This document shows positions 7,416 through 15,748 of a stretch of 64,000 nucleotides of DNA, piece after piece; within the stretch, counting starts at the first letter, position 1, and every line of letters begins with the position of its first letter. The stretch lies in assembly GCF_014648655.1 (NCBI RefSeq), contig NZ_BMRN01000008.1:62001-126000 (forward strand), written 5' to 3'. Source of the stretch: Streptomyces atratus. GTDB lineage: Bacteria > Actinomycetota > Actinomycetes > Streptomycetales > Streptomycetaceae. The position numbers and the translations under genes were made by a program. Below the pieces are notes generated by a model that did no database searches, had not been told where the DNA came from, and saw nothing but the letters and a program-made list of their open reading frames with translations.

Positions 7416-8495
7416 ATGGAGCCCGTCCGCGCCCTGAAACGGATCGCCTTCCTGCTGGAACGCGGCAGGGCCGACACCTACCGCGTGCAGGCGTTCCGTA
7501 CGGCCGCCGACGTGGTCGCGGCGATGACGGACGGCGAGGCCGCACAGCGGGTGGCGGACGGCTCGCTGGAGTCGGTCAGGGGCATCGGGCCGAAGACCGC
7601 GCAGGTGATCCGCGAGGCGGTGGCCGGGGAAGTGCCCGGCTACCTGGAGCGACTGGAGGAGGAGGCCGCTGCCGCCCCGCTCCCCGACGGCGGCCGGAGC
7701 CTGTTCGCCCTGCTGCGCGGCGACTGCCATCTGCACTCCGACTGGTCGGACGGCGGCAGCCCGATCGAGGAGATGGGCCGCACGGCGGCGGAGCTGGGCC
7801 ATGAGTGGGCGGTCCTCACCGACCACTCGCCCCGGCTGACCGTGGCGAACGGGCTCTCCCCGGAGCGGCTGCGCCGGCAGCTGGATGTGATCGCCGGGAT
7901 CAACGCGGGCTGGGCGCCGTTCCGGCTGCTCACCGGCATCGAGTGCGACATACTCCCTGACGGCTCCCTCGACCAGGAGGAGGAGCTGCTGGAGCAGTTG
8001 GACGTCGTGGTGGTCTCCGTACACTCCGAACTGCGGATGGCCGCCGCCCAGATGACCAGACGCCTGCTCGCGGCCGTCCGCCATCCCCGGGCGAACGTCC
8101 TCGGGCACTGCACCGGGCGGCTGATCACCGGCCGGGGCCGCCCGGAGTCCCGGTTCGACGCGGACGAGGTCTTCGCCGCGTGCGCGCAGGCGGGCACGGC
8201 GGTGGAGATCAACAGCCGGCCCGAACGGCTCGACCCGCCCCGCCGGCTGCTGCGCCGGGCCGTCGCCGCGGGCACCCTGTTCTCCATCGACACCGACGCA
8301 CACGCGCCCGGACAGCTGGACTGGCAGATCCACGGCTGCGCCCGCGCCGAGGAGTGCCACGTCCCGGCGGAACGCGTCATCACCACGTGGTCGGCCGACG
8401 AACTGCTGGCCTGGTCGCGCGGGGGCACGACCCCGGAGCGGGCCCGCTCCGGGGCGGACGGGGCGGTCTGCGCAGCCCCGGGACAGGAGCGGTGA
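7416..8495 (+). CDS. PHP-domain phosphoesterase with helix-hairpin-helix N terminus
   Basis: This 359-residue protein begins with a DNA-polymerase-X-like helical segment (ALKRIAFLLERGRADTYRVQ) and a helix-hairpin-helix (VRGIGPKTAQVI). It then carries a PHP domain with metal ligands in GDCHLHSDWSDGG, LTDHSP, GIECDIL, VSVHSEL, LGHCTGR and IDTDAHAP. This resembles the C-terminal half of bacterial family X polymerases without the polymerase palm. A metal-dependent phosphoesterase, possibly acting on DNA ends or histidinol-phosphate-like substrates, is likely. ATG at 7416 has GTGGAGG 5 nt upstream. The VOC gene follows closely and may be cotranscribed. Confidence 0.85.
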   Translation: MEPVRALKRIAFLLERGRADTYRVQAFRTAADVVAAMTDGEAAQRVADGSLESVRGIGPKTAQVIREAVAGEVPGYLERLEEEAAAAPLPDGGRSLFALLRGDCHLHSDWSDGGSPIEEMGRTAAELGHEWAVLTDHSPRLTVANGLSPERLRRQLDVIAGINAGWAPFRLLTGIECDILPDGSLDQEEELLEQLDVVVVSVHSELRMAAAQMTRRLLAAVRHPRANVLGHCTGRLITGRGRPESRFDADEVFAACAQAGTAVEINSRPERLDPPRRLLRRAVAAGTLFSIDTDAHAPGQLDWQIHGCARAEECHVPAERVITTWSADELLAWSRGGTTPERARSGADGAVCAAPGQER

Positions 8496-8499
8496 ACCC

Positions 8500-9072
8500 A
8501 TGACGGCCACAAGCGTGCGAGGCATCGACCACATCGGGGTCACGGTCCCCGACCTGGAGACAGCCACCCTCTTTCTTGCCAGGGCGTTCGGCGCCGAGGT
8601 GCTGTACGACACCCTGCGCCGCCAGGACCACCCGCAGGGCGGGCGGGACGTCGAGCGGCGGCTCGGAGTCCCGGCGGGCACACAGCAGTTGGCGATCCGG
8701 ATGCTGGCCCTTCCCGGCGACGGCCCGGGCATCGAGCTGTTCGAGTTCCAGGGCCCCCGCCGGGAACCACCGGTGCTGCCCTGCGACTTCGGCTGGCAGC
8801 ATGTGGCGCTCTACGCCGACGATCTGGACGCGGCCGTGCGGGACTGTGTCGCCGCGGGGGCCTCGCTGCTCGCACCGGCGCAGCCGCTGTGGGGCCCCGA
8901 AGCGGGGGAGCGCAACCGGTTCGCGTATCTGCGCACCCCATGGGGCAGCACGCTGGTACTCCTGACGTACCCCGACCCCCAGCCCTGGGAGCGCACCGCG
9001 CCACGACGGCGGGTGCGGCCCGCGCCGGTCGGCACCGGGGCCTGGCCGACGGACCCGGCCCGGCCTAGTTGA
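8500..9072 (+). CDS. VOC-family (glyoxalase/bleomycin resistance/dioxygenase) protein
   Basis: This 190-residue protein shows paired beta-alpha-beta-beta-beta modules, starting RGIDHIGVTVPDLETATLF (first metal histidine in DHIGV). Further ligand regions are GIELFEFQGP, WQHVALYADDLDAAV and YLRTPWGSTLVLL. This is the layout of a metal-dependent VOC enzyme. ATG at 8500 is preceded by AGGAG. It starts 4 nt after the PHP gene, suggesting an operon. Its 3' end overlaps the tail of the converging F420 oxidoreductase gene by 8 bp. Substrate unknown. Confidence 0.8.
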   Translation: MTATSVRGIDHIGVTVPDLETATLFLARAFGAEVLYDTLRRQDHPQGGRDVERRLGVPAGTQQLAIRMLALPGDGPGIELFEFQGPRREPPVLPCDFGWQHVALYADDLDAAVRDCVAAGASLLAPAQPLWGPEAGERNRFAYLRTPWGSTLVLLTYPDPQPWERTAPRRRVRPAPVGTGAWPTDPARPS

Positions 9073-10072
9073 GTTCAGCGAGCACCCGCAGGGTGTGCGG
9101 GTCCGGTGCTGTCACCAGCAGATCGGTCACCGGCCCCTTGCGCCACAACTCCAGCCGCTCCGCGATCCGTCGACGGGGTCCGACGAGCGAGATCTCATCG
9201 GCGAACGCGTCCGGCACGGCCAGCACCGCCTCCTCCTTGCGCCCTTCGAGGAACAGCTGCTGGATCCGCCGCGCCTCCTCCTCGAATCCCATCCGCGCCA
9301 TCAGATCGGCATGGAAGTTACGGGCCGCGTGTCCCATCCCTCCGATGTAGAAGCCGAGCATCGCCTTCACCGGCAGCAGCCCCTCCGCGACATCGTCACA
9401 GACGTGCGCGCGGGCCATCGGCGCGACCATGAAGCCGTCGGGGAGATCGGCCAGCGACGCCTCGTACACCTCGGTGCGCAGCGGTGACCAGTACAGCGGC
9501 AGCCAGCCGTCGGCGATCCTCGTCGTCTGCGCGATGTTCTTCGGGCCCTCCGCCCCGAGCAGTACGGGCAGCCGGGACCGCAGCGGATGGGTGATCGGCT
9601 TCAGCGGCTTGCCCAGACCGGTGGCGTCCGGACCGTTGTACGGGTGGGAGTGGAAACGTCCGTCCAGCTCAACGGGGGCCTCGCGGCCCAGTACTTGACG
9701 GATGACATCGACATACTCGCGGGTCGCGGTCAGCGGGCTCTTCGGGAACGGCCGCCCGTACCAGCCCTCCACCACCTGCGGTCCGGACAGCCCCAGGCCG
9801 AGCATCATCCGGCCGCCGGAGAGATGGTCGAGGGTCAGGGCGTGCATGGCGGTCGCCGTCGGGGTGCGCGCCGCCATCTGCGCGATACCGGTGCCGAGCC
9901 GGATGCGGGAGGTGTGCGCGGCGATCCAGGTCAGCGGGGTGAACGCGTCGGAGCCCCAGGCCTCCGCCGTCCACACCGAGTCGTACCCCAGCTCCTCCGC
10001 CTCCCGGGCGAGCTCGAGATGGGCGGGGTTCGGGCCGCGGCCCCAGTAACCGAGCGCGAGTCCCAGCCGCAT
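9065..10072 (-). CDS. LLM-class F420-dependent oxidoreductase
   Basis: This 335-residue TIM-barrel protein of the luciferase-like monooxygenase family reads MRLGLALGYWGRGP at the N terminus. Conserved elements include YDSVWTAEAWGSDAFTPLTW, TSRIRLGTGIAQMAARTP, LSGGRMMLGLGLSGPQVVEGW and PVLLGAEGPKNIAQT, as in actinobacterial F420-dependent reductases. The ATG at 10072 has GTGGGAGG upstream and is preferred to the in-frame ATG at 10102, which falls inside a palindrome. That palindrome (10092-10108) sits at the promoter and is a probable operator. The enzyme should transfer hydride between F420 and an unknown organic substrate. Confidence 0.85.
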   Translation of the reverse strand: MRLGLALGYWGRGPNPAHLELAREAEELGYDSVWTAEAWGSDAFTPLTWIAAHTSRIRLGTGIAQMAARTPTATAMHALTLDHLSGGRMMLGLGLSGPQVVEGWYGRPFPKSPLTATREYVDVIRQVLGREAPVELDGRFHSHPYNGPDATGLGKPLKPITHPLRSRLPVLLGAEGPKNIAQTTRIADGWLPLYWSPLRTEVYEASLADLPDGFMVAPMARAHVCDDVAEGLLPVKAMLGFYIGGMGHAARNFHADLMARMGFEEEARRIQQLFLEGRKEEAVLAVPDAFADEISLVGPRRRIAERLELWRKGPVTDLLVTAPDPHTLRVLAELN

Positions 10073-10091
10073 TCCGTTGCCTCCCACCATT

Positions 10092-10108
10092 TCTGACGTC
10101 ATGTCAGA
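10092..10108. promoter_or_regulatory. Dyad operator TCTGAC-N5-GTCAGA
   Basis: TCTGACGTCATGTCAGA is a 6-5-6 inverted repeat just upstream of the F420 oxidoreductase gene. The inner pattern CTGAC-N5-GTCAG recurs exactly at 34536-34550, in front of the MaoC operon and the ABC transporter. The symmetry suits a TetR- or GntR-type dimer; no regulator gene is adjacent. Confidence 0.55.
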
Positions 10109-10130
10109 TGACGCACGGACGGAGAGTACG

Positions 10131-10169
10131 ACAGCGGCCCCCCACCCGGAAGGGGCGGGAGGCCGCTGT
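10131..10169 (-). terminator. Terminator of the 10191-11018 gene
   Basis: ACAGCGGCC (10131-10139) pairs with GGCCGCTGT (10161-10169), and the interior can extend the stem (CCCC with GGGG). It begins about 20 bp after the stop of the minus-strand membrane protein gene. Confidence 0.65.
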
Positions 10170-10190
10170 TCGTGCTACGGAAGCGTGGAC

Positions 10191-11018
10191 TCAGCCGCGC
10201 TGGATGCCCGTGGTGTCCTGGAGCACACCACGACGGCCGTCCTGGGTCTGGGCGATGAGGCCCGGACCGCGCTGCTCCACCGCGAGGTACCAGGTGCCGG
10301 GCGCCAACTCGGCGATCGGCGACGGCGAACCGTCCTCCGCGTACAGCGGGCGGGCCACCGGCACCGCGAACCAGAACGGTGTGAAGTCACCGGCCGGCGC
10401 ACCGGCCGCCGGAGCCGGCTGGGCGTTCTGCGGCTCCGGCTGACCGGGCTGCGGCTGGCCGGCCTGCGGCTGCGCACCGTACGGCTGCGGCTGCCCCGGC
10501 TGTGCGCCGTACGGCTGCTGCTGGGCGCCGGGGTAGCCGTATCCCTGGCCGGGCTGCGGCTGGCCGCCGTACGGCGACTGCACGGCCTGCGGACGCGGGG
10601 CGCTTGCCAGCGGGGCCTTGAGCGCGGGGACCAGCGGAGTGGCGATCGCGCCCGCGGCCAGCGCCAGGGCGGCGATCAGGCCGAGGACGAGACCCGCACC
10701 GGCGTCGACCTGACCGAGGTCGATGATCGTCCAGAAGAGGTTCCAGGCGGTGAAGACCGTAGCCGCGACACCGAACTGGCCGAGATCCAGACCCGCGACC
10801 TTGCGGGACTGAGGCTGCGAGCGGGACAGGATGATCAGTGCCGCACCGGCCACCCCGACCATGTAGACACCGATCGCGTTGCCCAACGACTCCCAGGCGC
10901 TCGGCGCACTTACGTTGAGGTCGCCGTAGGAGAAGTAATCGAGGAAAGAGGCGATGAACAGCACGACCGCTGCTCCGATCACCACGCCATCGCCTCGAGT
11001 GAGGGAGCGGATATTCAC
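10191..11018 (-). CDS. Four-helix membrane protein with Pro/Gln/Gly/Tyr-rich tail
   Basis: This 275-residue protein has four predicted membrane segments (VVIGAAVVLFIASFLDYFS; IGVYMVGVAGAALIIL; FGVAATVFTAWNLFWTIIDL; LVLGLIAALALAAGAIATPL). A low-complexity stretch of PYGAQPQAGQPQPGQ-type repeats follows, and then a small C-terminal domain (FWFAVPVARPLYAEDGSPSP, ELAPGTWYLAVEQRG). The layout resembles DUF5336-type actinobacterial proteins. GTG at 11018 has AAGGAC upstream. Function unknown. The repeat tail is coded by near-identical CAG/CCG units, so its length may vary between strains. Confidence 0.75.
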   Translation of the reverse strand: MNIRSLTRGDGVVIGAAVVLFIASFLDYFSYGDLNVSAPSAWESLGNAIGVYMVGVAGAALIILSRSQPQSRKVAGLDLGQFGVAATVFTAWNLFWTIIDLGQVDAGAGLVLGLIAALALAAGAIATPLVPALKAPLASAPRPQAVQSPYGGQPQPGQGYGYPGAQQQPYGAQPGQPQPYGAQPQAGQPQPGQPEPQNAQPAPAAGAPAGDFTPFWFAVPVARPLYAEDGSPSPIAELAPGTWYLAVEQRGPGLIAQTQDGRRGVLQDTTGIQRG

Positions 11019-11204
11019 GTGAAGGTCCTTAGTCGATCGTCTCGTCGGGGCGGTCGTCGCTGCCACCGATAGGGCGGGCACGGCGCGAAGCTCGAGGGCG
11101 GCTCCCCATCGTACGGATGAATCTATCGTCTGCCCGGGCGGGTTGTGTCCCTGCCCGGACCTTGGGTGCACATCCCCCCAATTTCGCCTCAGAACTACCT
11201 CTTG

Positions 11205-12143
11205 CTACCCCATCAGATAGCTGCTGATGCCATCGGCAATGCCCTGCGCCGCCTTCTGGCGCCAACTCGCACTGGTGAGCAGGGCGGCGTCCTTCGGGTC
11301 ACGCATATTGCCGCATTCGATGAACACTTTGGGCACGGTCGACAAATTCAGTCCGCCCAGATCCTTGCGGATGTCCAACCCGGTATTGCCGCCCACGTAA
11401 TTGGAAGGTGCACTTCCGGTATCGCGGACGAAGAGACCGGCGATCCGGGTGCCGAGATCGCGCGACGGCTCGACGATCTCCGAGGTGTCCGCCGCTCCTC
11501 CCCGTACCGGCGCGGGGACGATCACATGGAAGCCGCGGTTGCCGACCGCGGAACCGTCCGCGTGCACCGAGACCACCGCATCGGCCTTGGCGTCGTTGCC
11601 GATCCGGGCCCGCTCGTCGACACAGGGCCCGTACGGGCGGTCGTTGTCGTACGTCAACACGACCTTCGCGCCCTGGTCCTGCAGGAGCGTACGCAGCCGG
11701 TGCGACACGTCAAGGGTGAACCGGGCTTCCGCGTAGCCGGAGTTGGTCGAGGTTCCGGTGGTGTCGCACTCCTTGTGCGTGGTGCCGATGTCCACCTGGC
11801 GGTTGATCTCGCGGGTGTGCAGATGGTTGTTCGGGTTGTGGCCGGGGTCGATGACGACGGTCTTCCCGGACAGCGGCCCGGACACCCGGCCGGGCGCGGA
11901 CTTCGACGGCTTCGCGGACGGGGTGGGGGAGGCGGACGTCTTCTCCGGCACCGGAGTGCTCGTCGACGGCGGGGCCGACGGCGACGCGGCGGCGCTACCG
12001 CTGCTGCCCGGCAGTGCCTGCGCCCCGCCGCCGGCGCCGTCCGCACCGCAGCCCGCGGCACTCAGGCACACGGCTGCGAGCAGGGCGGCGGCGAGCAGGG
12101 GCCGGCGGCGTGGGGTGGGGGGAACGCTCTCGTCGTACGGCAC
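11205..12143 (-). CDS. N-acetylmuramoyl-L-alanine amidase lipoprotein
   Basis: This 312-residue protein has a signal peptide with lipobox LSAAGC near residue 32 and a Ser/Pro/Thr-rich linker, then an Amidase_3 catalytic domain. Zinc-ligand regions are visible in VVIDPGHNPNNHLHT, SVHADGS and VFIECGNMRDPKDA, where the last glutamate fits the general acid/base. The enzyme should cleave the amide between muramic acid and the stem peptide on the outside of the membrane, in cell-wall turnover or separation. It is monocistronic, and the start MPYDESV at 12143 suits the signal peptide. Confidence 0.9.
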   Translation of the reverse strand: MPYDESVPPTPRRRPLLAAALLAAVCLSAAGCGADGAGGGAQALPGSSGSAAASPSAPPSTSTPVPEKTSASPTPSAKPSKSAPGRVSGPLSGKTVVIDPGHNPNNHLHTREINRQVDIGTTHKECDTTGTSTNSGYAEARFTLDVSHRLRTLLQDQGAKVVLTYDNDRPYGPCVDERARIGNDAKADAVVSVHADGSAVGNRGFHVIVPAPVRGGAADTSEIVEPSRDLGTRIAGLFVRDTGSAPSNYVGGNTGLDIRKDLGGLNLSTVPKVFIECGNMRDPKDAALLTSASWRQKAAQGIADGISSYLMG

Positions 12144-12165
12144 CCCGCGATGCTATCGGGGAGCC

Positions 12166-12183
12166 TCGGACCGACCGGTCCGA
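12166..12183. terminator. Short hairpin downstream of the methyltransferase gene
   Basis: TCGGACC (12166-12172) pairs with GGTCCGA (12177-12183) around a GACC loop, about 60 bp after the minus-strand methyltransferase stop and just upstream of the amidase start. A terminator is plausible but the stem is only 7 bp. Confidence 0.35.
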
Positions 12184-12244
12184 ACACCGGTACCCGACCG
12201 GGACCCGGAGACCCGCACCCGACCGGGGCCGTATCCGGCTGCCC

Positions 12245-12901
12245 TCAGATCCCCGCTCCGGTACGCCGCAGAACCCGCAGCGAATCCGTCACCGAGACCT
12301 CGGTGAACGCGCCCGAGGCCAGCGCCCGCAGATAGACGCGATACGGAGCCTGGCCCCCGTGCGCGGGATCCGGGAACACATCGTGGATCACCAGCAGCCC
12401 GCCATCCGCGACATGCGGCGCCCAGCCCTCGTAGTCACCGTTGGCATGCTCGTCGGTGTGACCGCCGTCGATGAAGACGAGGCCGAGCTTCCCGCCCCAC
12501 ACGGCCGCGACCTGCACAGACCGTCCGACCAATGCCACGACATGGTCTTCGAGACCTGCCTCGTGCAGGGTCCGGCGGAACGTCGGCAGCGTGTCCATAC
12601 GGCCGACCTCCGGGTCCACCACGGTCGGGTCGTGATACTCCCAGCCCGGCTGCTGCTCCTCACTGCCGCGGTGGTGGTCGACGGTGAGAGCCGTCACACC
12701 GGCCGCCCGCGCGGCGTCGGCGAGCAGGATGGTGGAGCGCCCGCAGTACGTCCCGACCTCAAGGACCGGCAGCCCCAGCGCGGCGGCCTCGACGGCGGCC
12801 CGGTACAGGGCGAGCCCCTCGACCACCGGCATGAAGCCCTTGGCGGCCCGGAAGGCGGCGAGAATCTCGGGCTCGGGCTCGGCGACGGACTCGACGGGCA
12901 C
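12245..12901 (-). CDS. Class I SAM-dependent methyltransferase (Methyltransf_24 type)
   Basis: This 218-residue protein has SAM motif I in LPVLEVGTYCGRSTILLADA. It also has VTALTVDHHRGSEEQQPGWE, LGLVFIDGGHTDEHANGDYE and HVADGGLLVIHDVFPDP. The FIDGGH segment with acidic and histidine residues is typical of metal-assisted O-methyltransferases of the CmcI/TylF/Methyltransf_24 group. GTG at 12901 is preceded by an excellent AGGAGGAA; upstream in-frame ATGs lack one. Acceptor unknown. Isolated gene. Confidence 0.8.
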   Translation of the reverse strand: MPVESVAEPEPEILAAFRAAKGFMPVVEGLALYRAAVEAAALGLPVLEVGTYCGRSTILLADAARAAGVTALTVDHHRGSEEQQPGWEYHDPTVVDPEVGRMDTLPTFRRTLHEAGLEDHVVALVGRSVQVAAVWGGKLGLVFIDGGHTDEHANGDYEGWAPHVADGGLLVIHDVFPDPAHGGQAPYRVYLRALASGAFTEVSVTDSLRVLRRTGAGI

Positions 12902-12960
12902 GGGTTCCTCCTGGTGGGGACGGTTCTGACGGGTACGCGTTCGACGGCGCCCCATCGTGC

Positions 12961-12997
12961 CGTACGCCCCCGCCGAAGGCATCGGCGGGGGCGTACG
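12961..12997 (-). terminator. Strong terminator of the M20/permease/DUF1177 operon
   Basis: A perfect 16-bp stem, CGTACGCCCCCGCCGA with TCGGCGGGGGCGTACG, closes a 5-nt loop. It starts 50 bp after the stop of the minus-strand M20 peptidase gene. Confidence 0.8.
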
Positions 12998-13046
12998 AGG
13001 GGTGAGCCCGGGTCGGGGCGCCCCCGGCAGGGCTGCGATATGGAGG

Positions 13047-14375
13047 TCAGCAGCTCTGCCAGAGCCGGGTCATGACGCGGACGCCGAAGCGCAGGCCCTC
13101 CAGCGGGACGCGTTCGTCGACGCCGTGGAAGAGACGGCCGTAGTCCAGGTCGTGCGGGAGCTTGAGGCCCTTGAAGCCGAAGCAGCGGATGCCGAGGTGC
13201 GTGAAGGCCTTGGCGTCGGTGCCGCCGGGGTTGCAGTACGGGACAGGGTGGCCGTCCGGGTCCTCGGCGCGTACGGCTTCGCACATGGCGTCGACCAGCG
13301 GGCCGTCGAACGTCGTCTCCAGCGCGATGTCGTGGTTGACCCACTCGCGGGTGACCGAGGGGAGGAGGAGCTTGTCGACGGTGTCGATCAGCTCCTGCTC
13401 GTGGCCGGGGAGGAAGCGGCCGTCCACCCGGGCGGTCGCCTTTCCCGGGATGACGTTGGTCTGGTAGCCCGCGCTGAACATGGTGGGGTTCGCGGAGTTG
13501 CGGAGCACCACCTGCATGAAGTCGGAGACCGGGCCCAGCCGGGCGAGGCTGCCCTCGATGTCGTTCTCGTCGAACTCGACACCGTAGAGGCGGGCGGCCT
13601 CTTCGAGCAGGGCGCGGACCGGTTCGATCAGGCGGATCGGGAAGGTCTCGCGGCCGATGCGGGTCAGCGTCTCGGCGAGATCGGTGACGGCGTTCTCGTC
13701 GTTGGGGGACGAGCCGTGGCCGGCCCGGCCGGTGGCGGTGAGCTCCATCCAGGCCATGCCGCGCTGGGCGTTCTCGATCGGGTAGAGGCGACGGGTGTCG
13801 TCGATGGCGAAGGAGAAGCCGCCGCCTTCACCGATCGCCTCGGTGACCCCGGCGAAAAGCTCCGGCCGGTGCTCGACCAGCCAGTGGGCGCCGAACTTCC
13901 CGCCCGCCTCCTCGTCGGCGAGGAAGGCGAGGACCAGGTCGCGCGACGGCTTGGTGCCGGTACGGGTGAAGTGGCGGGCGGTGGCCAGCATGACGGCCAC
14001 CGTGTCCTTCATGTCGATCGCGCCGCGGCCCCAGAGGTAGCCGTCGCGGATCTCGCCGGAGAACGGCGGGACCTGCCACTCGGAGGCGTCAGCGGGTACG
14101 ACGTCGAGATGGCCGTGGACCAGGAGGGCTCCGCGCGTGGGGTCGACGCCCGCGATACGGGCGATGACATTGGCGCGGCCCGGGGCGGACTCGACCAGTT
14201 CGGAGTCGATGCCCGCCTCGGCGAGACGGCCCACCACCCAGTCGGCGCTCGCGCGCTCGTTGCTGGTGGGGTTGGAGGTGTCGAACCTGATCAGTTCGGC
14301 GCAGAGATCGATGACCTCGTCCTGGGCCTCGTCGGAGGCCGGGACGAGAGCGGTGGTGGGGCCGGGGGTGCTCAT
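13047..14375 (-). CDS. M20/M28-family metallopeptidase (ArgE/DapE/carboxypeptidase-like)
   Basis: This 442-residue protein has all main M20 motifs: GALLVHGHLDVVPADASEWQ with the first metal histidine and the Asp two residues later, GRGAIDMKDTVAVML with the bridging Asp, LAFLADEEAGGKFGAHWLVE with the catalytic Glu pair, and PGGTDAKAFTHLGI near the C-terminal metal histidine. The dimerisation lid domain lies between. It should hydrolyse an N-acyl amino acid or peptide in the cytoplasm. ATG at 14375 overlaps the permease stop (ATGA), so it is cotranslated with a permease and a DUF1177 protein, suggesting uptake and cleavage of one compound. Confidence 0.9.
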   Translation of the reverse strand: MSTPGPTTALVPASDEAQDEVIDLCAELIRFDTSNPTSNERASADWVVGRLAEAGIDSELVESAPGRANVIARIAGVDPTRGALLVHGHLDVVPADASEWQVPPFSGEIRDGYLWGRGAIDMKDTVAVMLATARHFTRTGTKPSRDLVLAFLADEEAGGKFGAHWLVEHRPELFAGVTEAIGEGGGFSFAIDDTRRLYPIENAQRGMAWMELTATGRAGHGSSPNDENAVTDLAETLTRIGRETFPIRLIEPVRALLEEAARLYGVEFDENDIEGSLARLGPVSDFMQVVLRNSANPTMFSAGYQTNVIPGKATARVDGRFLPGHEQELIDTVDKLLLPSVTREWVNHDIALETTFDGPLVDAMCEAVRAEDPDGHPVPYCNPGGTDAKAFTHLGIRCFGFKGLKLPHDLDYGRLFHGVDERVPLEGLRFGVRVMTRLWQSC

Positions 14376-15748
14376 GCTGCTCCCACAGGGGTTGTGGCGC
14401 GGGCGGCGGGGGCGGCGGCGTCCTCGTCGTCCAGGGTGGAGGTGCCGTACGGCTTCACCCAGCCCAGCAGGCCGAGGACGCTGTACAGGATGAAGGCGGT
14501 GGCCAGCGAGTTCAGGGCCGGTATGCCGCCCTCGTAGAACTTGCCGACGCAGAACGCCGCGATCCAGATGGCGATGGACATCGGTACCCAGGTCGGCGAG
14601 GACTTCGGCAGGGTCTCGGACTCCCGGGTGTCGTCCAGCGGCTTGCGCATCCGCTTCACGACCCAGTACTCGGCCACGATGATGCCGCCGATCGGCGGGA
14701 TCGCGACGCCGAGGACGGAGAGGAACTCGGTGAAGTGGGTCATGATCCCGACCGCGGACAGGATGGTGCCCGCGATGCCGAGGACGATCGTGACCGCGCC
14801 GCGGTGCAGCCGCTTGCCGAAGACGACCTGGAAGAAGTTGACGACGCCGAGCGAGGAGCCGTACAGGTTCCAGTCGTTGATCTTGGCGGTGGACATCAGG
14901 ACCACGATGACACCGAAGGCACCGGAGGTGGAGAGCACGATGTGCGACACCTCGTTGCTTTTCACCAGGTGGCCGAGCAGCACACCGGTCATGCCGACGA
15001 TGTACTCGGAGAGGATCATCGACGAGGCGCTCTGGATGAAGACGTGCGAGCCCTTGCGGTTGTAGCGGGTCATCTCCGGGGCCACGATCGCGCCGGTCAT
15101 GAAGCCGCCCGCGATGGCGGTCGCGGCGACGGCGAGCGGAATCGTCTGGCCGGGGGCCGGCGAGTGGATCAGCTCGCTGATGGAGTGGTCCTTCAGCGTC
15201 GAGACGATCGACCAGGCGACCATCGCGAAGAAGAGCGGCGTGACGATCTTGGCGAAGACGGCCATGTACTTGAAGCCGAAGATCACCAGTGCGGTGATGG
15301 CGACGCCCGCCAGTACGCACCACATCCAGGACGGGCCGCCGACCAGCGCCGAGACACTGTTGCCGAAGATCGTGTTCTGGACGCCGAACCAGCCGACCAG
15401 GCTGACCGCGATGACAAAGCTGACCAGCGCCGAGCCATTGCGGCCGAAGCCGACCCAGCGGGTCAGCATCGGGGTCGCCAGGCCCTCGCGCATACCGGCC
15501 AGGCCGATCGCGAAGATCACGATCTCCAGGATCACCGCGCCGAGCGTGAAGGCGAGGAAAGCGTTCCCGAAAGTCATCCCGACACCGATGGTGGCGCCGA
15601 GCGTGAACTGCGAGATCGAGCCGGACTGGGCCAGCCACTGCAGCAGCATGGACCAGAATCCGAACCTCTTGTCGCGCGGGACGCGCGAGAGGGAGTAGTC
15701 GTCGCTGCCGATGCTCTTGGCCTCGGCCTGCGGGGCGGCGGCTGCCAT
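14372..15748 (-). CDS. NCS1-family purine-cytosine permease
   Basis: This 458-residue protein has about 12 hydrophobic segments and the NCS1 pattern: DDYSLSRVPRDKRFGFWSML before TM1, then IGVGMTFGNAFLAFTLGAVI, GLAGMREGLATPMLTRW and FGRNGSALVSFVIAVSLVGW. It resembles CodB-type cation symporters for cytosine, purines, hydantoins and related compounds. It overlaps both neighbours by 4 bp (ATGA), in an operon with DUF1177 and M20 hydrolase genes. The context suggests it imports the substrate that the two downstream-acting proteins process, possibly a cyclic amide or N-carbamoyl compound; this is inference. Confidence 0.85.
   Translation of the reverse strand: MAAAAPQAEAKSIGSDDYSLSRVPRDKRFGFWSMLLQWLAQSGSISQFTLGATIGVGMTFGNAFLAFTLGAVILEIVIFAIGLAGMREGLATPMLTRWVGFGRNGSALVSFVIAVSLVGWFGVQNTIFGNSVSALVGGPSWMWCVLAGVAITALVIFGFKYMAVFAKIVTPLFFAMVAWSIVSTLKDHSISELIHSPAPGQTIPLAVAATAIAGGFMTGAIVAPEMTRYNRKGSHVFIQSASSMILSEYIVGMTGVLLGHLVKSNEVSHIVLSTSGAFGVIVVLMSTAKINDWNLYGSSLGVVNFFQVVFGKRLHRGAVTIVLGIAGTILSAVGIMTHFTEFLSVLGVAIPPIGGIIVAEYWVVKRMRKPLDDTRESETLPKSSPTWVPMSIAIWIAAFCVGKFYEGGIPALNSLATAFILYSVLGLLGWVKPYGTSTLDDEDAAAPAARATTPVGAA

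Noticed and set aside
13047..15638. An 863-residue reading of the M20 peptidase frame extending upstream.
   Set aside because: Its N-terminal half is antisense-like Arg/Pro/Gly-rich noise over the permease gene in another frame; the true start is ATG 14375 coupled to the permease stop.
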